This document shows, piece by piece, positions 36,629 through 47,371 of a DNA stretch of 64,000 nt. The notes below the pieces were generated by a model. It had not been told where the DNA came from. It saw nothing but the letters and a program-made list of their open reading frames with translations, and searched no databases. Each line of letters starts with the position of its first letter. Position 1 is the first letter of the stretch. The DNA comes from Takakia lepidozioides (lineage: Eukaryota > Streptophyta > Takakiopsida > Takakiales > Takakiaceae), in assembly GCA_030704615.1 (NCBI GenBank), contig CM060731.1:69544756-69608755 (forward strand). The letters are read 5' to 3'. The position numbers were made by a program, and so were the translations under genes.

Positions 36629-37500
36629 GACCAAATCATTCACCAGGCGATACTTGGTCCTGGTGAGGTACTGACACTTTTGCAACAAGACATTGGTAAT
36701 ATCGAGTAGTGTTGCATATGTTACGATTTTTCGCAATGTCGGAAAGGGCTGCCTTGTTTGTAGAACATGTATACACAGTTCTTAAATCTGGACAAGCAGG
36801 CGATGTCTCGTTATGAAAGGTATTTTTTTTTTTCATCGGGTTTGGTTTACGAGCCTCTAAAATTGTGTGCTTCGACGCACACCACTTCTGCCCCCACCCC
36901 CAACATTGCCCCGGACAAATAAATAAATTTAAAAAAAAGAAAAAAAAAGTTTTTTTTTTTTTTCGTTCGCGGGCCTACCAAACATGGACAAGTGTCAGTA
37001 TGAAAGCTTATTTTATTTTTTCATGGCCTCTACAGAAGCATTGCGTAAATGAGCTTCACGATGACCATTTGTTTTTTTTTCCACTTCTTCATATGATTTT
37101 TTTTTCACCTCTTCTTCAATAACAGAAACCTGAACAAGTTTGACAATGATAGAGCTCAAGTTTTTTTTTTCACCTCTTCTTCACAAACAAACCCTAATTT
37201 ATTCATTGTCAGTCTAGAAAATTCATGTCTTTTGAGAGAGCTTCCAGTATTGAAATGATCACAGTAAGCGTCAACTTTGGGACCATGAGGTATAGAAGAT
37301 GTGCCTATCAGGTTCAAGGGGAATTTATGGATGTGACTTCAAATTGGGTTCAGTATAGCTGCACTCTCATACATATAGATGCAAGCAACAAATGTATACA
37401 GAGTGATCAGTATTGGTCAAGAATATAACCAACGAAACAGGGATTGGGTGGCGGAATTAAGGATTTTTTTAACCTTGAAGTCGTACCTTTCTTTGTGAGG
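36629..37500. other. Intergenic with homopolymer tracts
   Basis: Poly-T and poly-A runs lie at 36822-36833 and 36932-36963. A short motif TTTTTTTTCACCTCTTCTTC repeats near 37096 and 37160. A 67-codon frame at 37225-37428 has no recognised family. Confidence 0.4.
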
Positions 37501-38160
37501 TCAATTTAGCCCCTCCCTGAGATCACAATGTGATATATAACAAAAGCCCAGCTCTGCAGCTTCACGAGTCTAGGAGAACTCTCCTACGCTCCCCTCTTTC
37601 TACGGCCGGAGTTGTCTCTCTCTCTTCTCCCCTCTTTATAGCCTCGTATCGCAGCGAGGTCAGGACTCGGCAGCGCGTGAGAGAAGGCCCTGGCTACCGA
37701 ACTTCACCGGTTTTTGGGGCGTCGAGCTTGCCCCTTGTCTGTGATCCAGCCCTATTCCCCCATTGTCAACAGTCGGTAGACTGGTGCTACAGATTCCCCC
37801 TTTCTTTCACAAATAATAATAATAATAATAATAATCAATGGGGACCAATGTTGATCGGACGGAGGGCTAGAAGAACCAATGCTTTGTTGAGGGTTCGATG
37901 ACTTTTCCTTTGTGGTGATCTGGACTCACGATGCCTCCTCCCCGCTGCAAGGATTTCCCGAAGTTGTCCCCCTCCATTGGCCGCGTAACAGGTTACGAAA
38001 CCCCATTCCTCTTTCCTGCTCAGCTCCGCTCTATCATGGTTTCTAGAGGGTGGTGATCAGCGTTCTTTTTTGGCGCGAAAATTCGCCAATTTCGAGGACG
38101 AAATTGGCCTCACGAAATCAAGGCGTCGAATACGCGGAGGCCCTGGCATTGTTTTACTGA
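37501..38160 (+). repeat. Dispersed repeat copy, related to 49254-49370; (TAA)n at 37808
   Basis: The part from 37951 shares, in the same order, GCAAGGATTTCCCG, GGCCGC-A-AGGTTAC, CCTCTTTCCT, AGCGTT with T-run then GCGC, and AGGCCCTG-CA with 49254-49370. Upstream is a TATA-like GATATATAA (37531), a pyrimidine-rich leader and a (TAA)n microsatellite (37808-37835). This could be an LTR or leader of a retroelement; no protein frame confirms it. Confidence 0.5.
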
Positions 38161-38206
38161 TATGAAGTTTTAGGGAATGATGTTAGGGCTAACAAGATGT
38201 GACTGT

Positions 38207-38292
38207 TGTGTAACCCGATGTAACCCCAAGTGGAGTTGCACACCTCGTCGTGTAACCCAGGGTAACCCCGACTGGAGTTGACACTCCTTCAG
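38207..38292 (+). repeat. Two-copy 42-bp tandem repeat
   Basis: TGTAACCC...GTAACCCC...TGGAGTTG is repeated with a 42-base period (starts 38209 and 38251). Confidence 0.8.
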
Positions 38293-38810
38293 TTCCATGT
38301 CACTTTCAAGAGAGTGTGGGGAAGATTTGACATGCCGGAAAGCGGAAACCGGCGTACCATCCTGTCAGAGAGGTCGTACGTGTGCATTAAGTTCTTACAT
38401 TATTCCTATTATCTTTCACTCCCAAAGATTCAATGATGCTAGGCGGAAACCGTTGGTCCAAGTGTAAAATTACATTTGTAGGTGGCGCTTTGGATCCCTT
38501 TACAAACAACACTCCCCCACATCTCACCTGCCATTGTGGGTCACAGTTGAAAAGCCACTGGAAGGCAGTCATTTGGGGTCAAGGTTAGGGGATTGCACCA
38601 TAATTTACGCTTGCTTGGGCAACGTATCCACAACAGTTTATAATACTGTAACAAAAGCACCATGCCCACTCCAGACAGGAGCAAAGGTGGAGAGCATCCC
38701 AATTCAGATTGACCCTATCGATCTGGCAGCTCCTTGACGTCAAATTGAGTCAATGGACGTGAATTATTGCTCTACTTTAGTAGTATACGATCCTTCCATT
38801 GAATTGTGCG
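38293..38810. other. Unassigned sequence
   Basis: A 67-codon + frame (38534-38737) is present but not recognisable. Short inverted stretches such as GGCGGAAACCG/CGGAAACCGG recur at 38340 and 38440. Confidence 0.3.
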
Positions 38811-39035
38811 GGTATATTGATTTCAATATACCCTTAGGATAAAAGTAAATTATTTTTGTCAAACCATTTACCCTCCAGGTATGGATAAATTGAAATCTCA
38901 AAAAAATATTTACCCTCTGGGTATGGATAAATTAACTTATCAGATTTCTATATAACCCCCGGGTATGGATATATATGCCAAAATATACCCTGAGGGTATG
39001 AATAGTTTCCGGGTATGGATAGTTATTTCAATTAA
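38811..39035. repeat. Clustered TACCC/GGGTA hairpin repeats
   Basis: GGGTATGGATA or GGTATGGATA occurs five times (38878, 38919, 38961, 39011 and a variant at 38995). Most are preceded by the complement TACCC within 2-4 bases, giving small hairpins: TACCCTCCAGGTA, TACCCTCTGGGTA, TACCCTGAGGGTA. Sequence of the same character occurs at 47440-47680. Confidence 0.75.
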
Positions 39036-39209
39036 TATATAATTTAATGGTTTTAAAGAATATATGATGTTCTTCAATATGTACAAAACACAAAAAAAAA
39101 CAATCTAAGAGAAAATTGATAAGATATTGCATAATGTTTTGGTGTTAATTTCCAATGCAAGATGGAGGAGGTTTGAGATTAAAATAAAATAAAAGTATGA
39201 GACGTAACT

Positions 39210-39347
39210 TATGGTGTCACTTCACCACAAGGGCTACTGCCAGCTGAAAGGTGGACACCTTCATGACACACCAGACCGTGGTTTGAACCCACAACCACAT
39301 CCAACGTAGTACGTGCCCATTACCATTGGGCTACATGCTGGTTGTCG
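39210..39347 (-). mobile_element. tRNA-derived SINE (minus)
   Basis: On the minus strand an A-box-like TAGCCCAATGGTAATGGGC is followed about 30 bases later by a B-box-like GGGTTCAAACCA. A non-tRNA body (GGTGTCCACCTTTCAGCTGG) continues to about 39212. It does not fold as a canonical tRNA, which favours a SINE head. The head abuts an A14 tract at 39351-39364. Confidence 0.6.
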
Positions 39348-39365
39348 ATTAAAAAAAAAAAAAAC

Positions 39366-39572
39366 ATCGGCTGGTAGCTCAGCTGGTAAGTGCAGTGTGT
39401 GTCGCTCTGGTGGTTCGGGGTTCGAACCCGGTACCCTGGCCCGTGTGGGCGTTGATCGTCCTGTAGGTCTCATGGCATGGCCCATAAATGAAAGGGGGTT
39501 AATCTTTCCCCCTCTTCAAGGGCCTGAATTGTGGGGTGTCGCTCCAAGGTTTCTTTAAAATTAAAAAAAAAA
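39366..39572 (+). mobile_element. tRNA-derived SINE with A-tail (plus)
   Basis: A box TGGTAGCTCAGCTGGTAAG (39372-39390) and a perfect B box GGTTCGAACCC (39419-39429) are spaced as in a Pol III internal promoter. A ~130-bp body and a terminal A12 tract follow (to 39572). The aminoacyl stem does not pair, so it is not a tRNA gene. Boxes are near consensus, so the copy may be young. Confidence 0.8.
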
Positions 39573-39642
39573 AATCCCCTCTCAAGGACCTAAATTGTGG
39601 GCTGTCAGGTTTCCTTATATATATATATATATATATATATAT
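39573..39642 (+). mobile_element. Second partial SINE 3' end plus (TA)n
   Basis: CCCCTCTCAAGGACCTAAA and TTGTGGGCTGTC repeat the end of the SINE just upstream (CCCCTCTTCAAGGGCCTGAA, TTGTGGGGTGTC). It then runs into a (TA)n tract at 39617-39642. This is a tail-on-tail duplication. Confidence 0.75.
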
Positions 39643-40308
39643 GCAAGATCTGAAGAGGTATTGTTTGGGTTATATGACATTTTAGGAATGATATATATAT
39701 AGCATCTGTTTTAGCTGTGATTGGAGCTTTTTTAGGCCCCGGCCGCACCTGGCTGCTAAGCGGCTTGCTAAGCTAGGTACCAGCCGTTAACGGCGTGGTG
39801 ACGGCCGCACTTGCCCGTTACAACCCCCGCTAGTTAGCGGGCTCCTAGCTGCTGATAAAGCTGACGTAGGGGTTCCTCCGAAATTCAGCACGTCCTCCCC
39901 CAAGGTGGTAAATCGCGGTCACCGACTAAAAATCGGGCAGTCGATCTTGCGCGCAACAGAGGTATGCAGCGACTCCCCTTCCCTGCGATCTCTTCCCTGC
40001 GATCTCTCCCTTTCTCCCTCCCTGCCCCTCTTCCCTCTCTCTCTGCCTCCCTCTCTGCCTCCCTCTCTTTCATCATCTCTCTCAATCCATCTCCTTCTAT
40101 TCTTGTTCTTTCTTGTTTTTTGTTTTTGTTTTTGGTTGTTTGTGTATTCATGGGGTGGGTGACTGCACAGCAAGGAGCGCGGGGCGGGCGCAAGTCACCG
40201 GCGACCGCAGCTCAGTCAATGCAACCGTTTGCAATTCAGTGAGTGCCATTTACATAGTGCTTTGTGCTTTCCACATGGAGTGCTTTGTGGCTGGTGCAAT
40301 GGGTTTAG
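39643..40308. other. Unassigned; GC-rich patch and pyrimidine tract
   Basis: At 39735-39860 CGGCCGCAC, GTTAACGG and GCTAGTTAGCGGGCTCCTAGC form short repeats and inverted repeats. At 39975-40130 there is a long CT-rich low-complexity stretch. No gene. Confidence 0.4.
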
Positions 40309-40866
40309 GGGGTACAGGCACAATTCCCTTGATAGAATTGAAGAGAGTGTCTCTTTGGTGAGAGAACCCCGGACAGTGTATCAGAAAATGAATATTGTCT
40401 TCAGATTGCCCACACAACGGACAATTGCACTCTCCCTTTCCTCTCTGCTTCTGTTTGCTGTTCAAAGATAGGCTTCCTGCCCTGAGTTTAAATTTCAGTC
40501 TAGTGCCGAGAGTGGGTAGACCCTTGAGGTCATCCAAGATGTCCACCCCCATGTCACTGACTGGAAACAAGTTCAGGGCAGTTCTCTGCCTAACTTCATT
40601 TTCATCAGACAATCTCATGGCAACAGACATGGCTGAGGACACTACAGCCTCTAAGTCAGATTTATCCAGCAGGGTCAAGGCTTGCGGATCCAGGTCCAGG
40701 TCCTTGAGAATCTCTTCTACTCTCTTCTGCCAGGACTTAGCCTGTTTGACAGGGCGGTCCTGTTTCCAAGATATGGAGTCGATTAACTTAGGATATCTGG
40801 TGTTGGGCATATGCTGCAGCTGACCCCACCATCTGACCTTGAATTCATCTGGTCGGGAGCTTAAGA
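40309..40866 (-). mobile_element. LINE family A fragment (copy B)
   Basis: On minus this encodes RWWGQLQHMPNTRYPKLIDS through the knuckle [19 protein letters not shown] to GIVPVP, 94-98% like the 30462-32240 copy by eye. Both ends are truncated: the left stops mid-ORF at GGGGTACAGGC, and the right stops at GGGAGCTTAAG, the same point where copy C carries its internal deletion. Confidence 0.9.
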
Positions 40867-41489
40867 GGTGCAAGCATTATGAGCTCCCTCATCAATGTAG
40901 AGGGCTAGTTACCACAGATGTGATACGCAGTGATGTGGTCCTTTTCTGCAGTGCAGGGCCACAAATTGCCAGAAGATTTGAGCTGGGAAAAGACACATGT
41001 ATTCATTGATCATCCCCTGCAAGTTTTGGCATAGTCCCCACAGGGTGTCAACCCCATTGGAGCCAGTTTGTAGCTACCTGGATCTGGAATTGCAGCCCGC
41101 CAAAGATATGGTGCTCGCACATCCAACAATGATCGGGATCCAGGGATTTAGAACTAAGGTGAAAGGCCAATAGACATGATGTTGATTCCAGACATTGCTC
41201 TGGGCCCAATCCAACACATATGCCACACGTGTGGCTATGATTGCACTGCCTGACACACACTGCTTGAGAAAGGGCAGGGAAGAGCAGAGAAAGATAGCTC
41301 AACTGTAGACTTGATGGGAGGATACAACCCAGCATCCAGACCCAGGAGGGCCACAACTTTCAGCATTGTCTCCAGCTTATATTAGTGAAGAAGTGTGTCG
41401 ATGTTTGATTCTTTCAAAGACCTCTCCTTGAGCAGAGAACCAATTCCAATACCTCAGAGCATATTTACCTCCCAAAGACCAGACCTGAG
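40867..41489. other. Spacer between two LINE copies
   Basis: No gene recognised; a 102-codon minus frame (41356-41048) has no family resemblance. Confidence 0.35.
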
Positions 41490-42590
41490 GCTCTTTTTCC
41501 AGATATCCTCTAGAAAACCCTTCACACAAGCATCAATCTGCTGTGTGTGATTTGCCCAAAAACTAGGCCTCAGGAGGGCCTGGGCCTTTGGCTCAGCCTC
41601 GAGATTTTCAAAGTTGGTAAACAGGGGTACAGGCACAATTCCCTTGATAGAATTGAAGAGAGCGTCTCTTTGGTGAGAGAACCCCGGACAGTGTATCAGA
41701 AAATGAATACTGTCTTCAGATTGCCCACACAGCGGACAATTGCACTCTCCCTTTCCTCTCTGCTTCTGTTTGCTGTTCAAAGGTAGGCTTCCTGCCCTGA
41801 GTTTAAATTTCAGTCTAGTGCCGAGAGTGGGTAGACCCTTGAGGTCATCCAAGTTCAGGGAAGTTCTCTGCCTAACTTCATTTTCATCAGACAATCTCAT
41901 GGCAACAGACATGGCTTCTGACACTACAGCCTCTAAGTCAGATTTATCCAGCAGGGTCAAGACTTGCGGATCCAGGTCCAGGTCCTTGAGAATCTTTTCT
42001 ACTCTCTTCTGCCAGGACTTGACAGGGCGGTCCTGTTTCCAAGATATAGAGTCGATTAACTTAGGATATCTGGTGTTGGGCATATGTTGCAGCTGACCCC
42101 ACCATCTGACCTTGAATTCATCTCGTCGGGAGCTTAAGGATTCTCCTCTGTCGTTGAATGCTACCACTGCACATTTGCTGACATTAGCCTCTAGCCCCCA
42201 AAGATCAAAGTATCTCTTCGCGCAATCAATCAACTCCTGGAGATTGGTTGGAGTCTCCCCTATGCCTGCAAAGTCATCCGCAAACATAAGGGCTGGTATG
42301 GTGGTATCACCCACCCTTAACCCAAATCCTTCACTTTCCACATCCTCGAGGAGTTGATTGATGAAAACATTGAAGAGCAGAGGGGAGAGAGTACATCCTT
42401 GAGCTACACCTTGGTTTATGTCAAAGAAGTTGGACTTATGTCCGTTAACAGTGACACAGCTTTTGGTGTGAGCATACAAGTTGTGGACAACTCTCCACAT
42501 CTTTCCCTTGATCCCACAAGACCAGAGGTGGAACCATAGGCCATCTCTCCACACTGTGTCATAAGCCTTTTTGACATCCAGGAAAAAAAC
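41490..42590 (-). mobile_element. LINE family A fragment (copy C), open frame with internal deletion
   Basis: A continuous minus frame of about 390 codons (42626-41454) joins RT (FFLDVKKAYDTVWRDGLWF, GVAQGCTLSPLLFNVFINQL, FADDFAGIG) directly to RRDEFKVRWWGQLQHMP and the C-terminal knuckle [19 protein letters not shown]. About 375 bp present in the 30462 copy (thumb region) is missing in frame at NDRGE|SLSSRRDE. A further small in-frame gap lies at TSLNLDDLKG. The copy is 5'-truncated at the RT palm and 3'-truncated at 41490. RT activity is not expected without the thumb. Confidence 0.9.
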
Positions 42591-43557
42591 ACATGAGTGT
42601 AAAAGAAACAGATGAGATGCATACATCAATTGGTCCTGGCCATACTGCCTCCTTTAAGTCATTGGGCCTACTGGAACAAACCCTCCAGAAGCTGTCATGG
42701 GTTTTTGACCCATAACAAAGCCCGAAATGGCCATAGCACTAGCAGAGGCAGCCACTAACTACCAAGGATTCGGTCACAGTTGCCATAAGGGCTGGTGCAG
42801 GCACCATAGCAGGAAGCTTGATGTTGACACCTAGAAAGAGACACATTAGACAAACATGCAACCACAGAGAGGGATTCATCTCTACCACCAGGCTGAGCTC
42901 TAGCCTGAAATCTCTATAGAACTTCTGCAGTCAACAACTATTGGGTTGGGTTACAGGGGAGTTAATAGTTGATGTAGGACTGGTGTGAAGATTATGTAGA
43001 AATGATGAGGCTCATTACAGCACCACTACTCTAGAACCCATAATTTTCCACTCCCTGTCTCCAAGCAGTTGCAGGTTTGGCTTCTTAGGAGAATTTGGAA
43101 TCTTTCAGCCTAATGCTCTTCAGGATTTCTATGGCATTAGTCTCATATTACACCAGGGCCACTCCACTAGCCACGACCCCAAAAACCAGTAAAGTTGATC
43201 TAGGGTCTCGCCCCTTCTTTTGTAGGACAGGGCAGAGGATGGAGTGGAAGGCCGAGATGTCTAAAGTATTGGTGTGTTCCTGCTATGAAGTGCATTGAAG
43301 GTGGTGTAGTGGATAGATGTAGAGGTTGGTTAACAATTCTTTCCAGTGCATGAAGGTTGGAACTTCCTTGAATGAGCTGTCTGGCTGCAGGAATGCTGGA
43401 GGAGCTCCAGGAGCATGTGGAGTCCATTGGCATGGCAAATGGTATACATGATTAAGTTTCCAGGGCCTCTTTGGCTCACGGTCTTTTGAACATCTATGTG
43501 AGGAGTATATGTTTGGAAGCTGAAAGTGGGGGGTTGGGGGGCGCAGCAAAGTCCACC
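42591..43557. other. Intergenic / possible Harbinger 5' region
   Basis: No gene recognised. If the neighbouring ORF1 belongs to a PIF/Harbinger element, its terminal repeat should lie here; none was identified by eye. Confidence 0.3.
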
Positions 43558-44541
43558 ATGTCTGCATCCACAACATCTGACAGCACCGGCAGTGGCCATG
43601 TGAGCTCCAAAAAGCGAGCCAGAGATAAGAACTGGACGGCTATGGAGGTACATGTGTTAGCTGTCGCAAAGCGCCATGAGTGGGAGGCTTGGAAGGCCTC
43701 CAATGCGCGTGGCAACATGATGTGTGACAAGGTAAAATGGGAGAGGGTAGTTGAAGTGTTGGAATCGCAGGGTGTGAGCGGGCGGGACGTTGCTGGGTGC
43801 ACCACCAAGTGGCAGCATTTGTGCAAGCAGTACAAAGACATCCGGGGGCACCAACTCAATGCCACCGGCAACCAGGACTACTTCACGATGAGTTCCGATG
43901 AGCGCGTGGCGTTGGGACTTCCGAAGTCCTTCGCCAGGGACCTCTTTGAGGACATGAACTTCCTGGCTGAGCGTGCGTGCAACGCTCCCAAAGTGACATC
44001 AGCGAGCTTGAGGGTAACACCAATTGTTGCTCCTTTGCCCCCTGTAGACATAGATACATCGTTGCCTCATATGGAAGAGGAAGTACTACCCTATGCTAAT
44101 AATGAGGCTGCACCTGCTCTACCATCATTGGATGGGGTGGCCCATGTGCGGGTAGAGCATGATGAGGCGCCGATTCTTGCACGGGGTCGGCCTCCAGTGA
44201 TGGGCCGGGAGAGGTATACCAACACCTCTCCCACACCCTTTACCAATTCGACAGGTAAGAAAAAGAAGGGAAGCACAACCAGTGCCGATCTACTCAAGGC
44301 CTTCAAGGAAGGGAATGAAGGTTTGTTCAAAAATATGGAGGAGGATAGGAAGGAGAGAATGGATAGGTTTGCCAAATCTTTTCAACTTCAAGATGACATC
44401 TTTAAATTTGAGGTTGAAAAAGCTAGAGCAACCTTAGCTACAGAGCAGGCTGCTTCAGGTAACCAGCGCACCATGGTGTCGCATTTTGGAAAGCTCGTTG
44501 AGCATTTTGGAAAGCTAGTTGAGAAGAAAGATGACGCCTAG
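43558..44541 (+). CDS. Myb/SANT-like (trihelix) protein, PIF/Harbinger ORF1 type
   Basis: 327 residues from an ATG in good context (GTCCACCATG). Residues about 20-105 form a Myb/SANT-like DNA-binding domain (RARDKNWTAMEVHVLAVAKR, KVKWERVVEVLESQGVSGRD, CTTKWQHLCKQYKDIRG). A proline-rich linker follows, then a basic KKKKG patch and a C-terminal charged helix with tandem HFGKLVEHFGKLVEKK. In PIF/Harbinger transposons ORF1 encodes such a protein, which helps the transposase enter the nucleus and bind DNA. A Harbinger transposase is found 2.3 kb downstream in the opposite orientation. A host trihelix-like gene is an alternative. The frame is intact, so the copy may be young or under selection. Confidence 0.75.
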   Translation: MSASTTSDSTGSGHVSSKKRARDKNWTAMEVHVLAVAKRHEWEAWKASNARGNMMCDKVKWERVVEVLESQGVSGRDVAGCTTKWQHLCKQYKDIRGHQLNATGNQDYFTMSSDERVALGLPKSFARDLFEDMNFLAERACNAPKVTSASLRVTPIVAPLPPVDIDTSLPHMEEEVLPYANNEAAPALPSLDGVAHVRVEHDEAPILARGRPPVMGRERYTNTSPTPFTNSTGKKKKGSTTSADLLKAFKEGNEGLFKNMEEDRKERMDRFAKSFQLQDDIFKFEVEKARATLATEQAASGNQRTMVSHFGKLVEHFGKLVEKKDDA

Positions 44542-44819
44542 GGATATAGGGGATGACGCCTAGAAAGATACAGAATATGCAATCAAAGAACAGAACAAGC
44601 TGCATGTGACATATTCAAGTTGCTCTGTTTGTTTAAAGAGACAACTCTGACATTTTTGACAGATGTTTTTGTATCTCATACTTGTATTCATGCAACTGTG
44701 CTTTGTAGTACTGGACCTGACTGCTATGTTTCCTCATTAGACCCTTTTGCAGTGGCTGTGGGTTGTGTATTGTGCCAGACGCTCCACTTAATACATGCCA
44801 CCAACATGCGCGTGCAAAA

Positions 44820-45062
44820 TGTGGTGGCGGGACTAAAAGTAAGCCCGCTTCGTGGAGGGTTATTTGGAATGATGTATGGCGTAAGGATAGGGCTGCAAAG
44901 ATTATTGGATTTCCTTGGAGACTGGTTAATAGAATCCTTCCAGTTACCCACCTCTCATCTGACTCCCTTTCTACCTGCCAATTCTGCTCAGTGCTAACTA
45001 AGGAAACGCTGGAGCACTTGTTTGTTTCCTGCCCAATCTGCTCTTGCAGGCGAGGAGCCTGA
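44820..45062 (+). mobile_element. LINE zf-RVT fragment (family B)
   Basis: The + strand encodes SWRVIWNDVWRKDRAAK, FPWRLVNRILPVTHL and the knuckle CQFCSVLTKETLEHLFVSC, paralogous to the family B copy at 26770-28200. Flanking frames are broken. It lies between the two Harbinger ORFs, in opposite orientation to the transposase. Confidence 0.85.
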
Positions 45063-46081
45063 GGTCAACTGGCGCCACAAGCGCAGCTGTACTAGGAAGG
45101 CTAGAGCAAAAACCCACCTCTCTTTTGAGCCTAACTTAGCATGAAAGTGTAGTGCTCCCTCGCTCGGTTTCTATTAGGATGCTCTCCTGAACGCCGGTTC
45201 TACCCAGGCAGTGGCTCTCCTCGCAGCTTCTTTCAGGATCTCCCCCTGAGCTCTGGTTCGGAGCAGTGCCTCTTCTGGTGGTCTCTATGGCTTCCCCCGC
45301 ATGGTTATTTTTTCTTTGCTTGTCCTCTTTTCAAACTATCAGTAAAGTTCTGAGGGCCTGTCCACTGTTTCTTTTTAAAAGGACCCATATGATAAGTAGG
45401 TTCTCTCCCTTTCGCTGGCTTGGACCAGAAGTCACTAGGGAACTTTACATTCGGGTTCCACCTGAGATGCCATGCCACATGGAGCTTATCAAGTGACAGT
45501 TCCGTGACACAAGCTAAGCTTGAAGTGTCCCATCAAAGTTCAAACTGTCAGAGGGGTCTGGGTGAAGAATCAAGTTATATCTACCACCATCACTGTAGTG
45601 CGTGGCATAACCTTGCCCAATTGTATAGCATCACTTCACTGCACAATTCATGGTGTTGCTTGGAATATAAATTGTACAGAGCACAGCATTTACTACTTCT
45701 CAAGACAGGAGTTGTTCATGCCTGCAGACAGCTCTCTAAGGATGGACAATCCACCCTTCACAGAAATTCCACACCTGGAGGCAAACTCTAGCAAGTTGTA
45801 CAAGGAGACAATCAAAACTCCATCCAACAGCTCCACTCAACGAATCCCTACATCACCTTTACTAGCAATAAATCCTCACATTGATGAAGAGGCTGGTCCT
45901 TCAGTCTAGGCAGACCTGGAGGAAAAGAAATTATTCAATTACATCAAAGAAATGTCATCCTTAAATGACACCCTGACAAAAGGGTCTCATTCAGTGGGAA
46001 GCTCTCAATCAAAATTACCATAAGTGCGCGCAGAGCAACCTAGGCACAAAACTAGACCCAAGTCTACAAAACTGGTTGATC
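45063..46081 (+). other. Unassigned stretch with a 130-codon open frame
   Basis: The open frame 45520-45909 (CIASLHCTIHGVAWNINC, EHSIYYFSRQELFMPADS, then a Ser/Pro-rich tail) begins without an ATG. It looks like protein-coding debris of an unidentified retroelement or inserted element. Upstream, 45400-45500 in another frame reads ELYIRVPPEMPCHMELIK. No family is claimed. Confidence 0.35.
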
Positions 46082-46803
<722 letters not shown>

Positions 46804-47371
46804 TCATGTGTTGATGACGTGGTTGCACAATATCGCCCTCAAATCAGCACCAACTGTATGGCCCCTATTGACAACTGGTTCTTGACTGTGGGCAACTCGA
46901 TCACGCTCCATGATGGCTGCCATGGCATCCATCTCATTGTAGATGCCCTCAAAGTCAACTTCCTTGAAATCAACCAAAAGATTATATAGGATGCAGCAGG
47001 CATGAATAACCTGGGGCAAGAAATCAATGTCGAGTTCGCTCCTCCAACCCACCTCTTTGAAGGTACCTTTCATTCGACCAAAGGCAATCTCCGAGAAAAT
47101 TCTTGCCTTTGACAATTGGTGATTGAAGACGGTTTTGGCTCTGGAGAGGACTGGAGCATTGAGAGCTCTTTTGTAACTAGGGATGAGCCAGGGGAGGGCA
47201 GGGTAGACTGCATCACCAATAAGGAGTGGTGGGATCTCGTGTCCATTGTCAAGAATGACATTCTCACCACGCAAAAGAGTGCCCTGTGACGCAGGATAGA
47301 AAAGGGGGGAGTTCCGTAACACCCTAGAGTCGTTCACCCTAGAGTCGTTAAACCCTAAACCCTTATAGCTC
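46804..47371 (-). mobile_element. PIF/Harbinger transposase, C-terminal part
   Basis: The minus frame carries NDSRVLRNSPLF, LLIGDAVYPALPWLIPSY (second catalytic Asp in GDxxYP) and FSEIAFGRMKGTFKEVGWRS (catalytic Glu in the E-x-xFGRxKG block), then HACCILYNLLVD, as in the DDE_4/HARBI1 family. The frame starts without ATG and lacks the first catalytic Asp region, so it is 5'-truncated or the rest lies in another exon. A 17-18-base local duplication creates NDSRVNDSRV at the start. It is convergent with the Myb-type ORF1 at 43558-44541. Confidence 0.9.

Noticed and set aside
38811-39035. Interstitial telomeric repeats
   Set aside because: The motif is GGGTATGGATA with complements in between, not tandem TTTAGGG.
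39366-39440. A tRNA gene, from good A and B boxes
   Set aside because: The acceptor stem does not pair and the body plus A-tail are those of a SINE.
40000-40162. A Ser/Pro/Leu-rich + protein
   Set aside because: Product of a CT-rich low-complexity tract.
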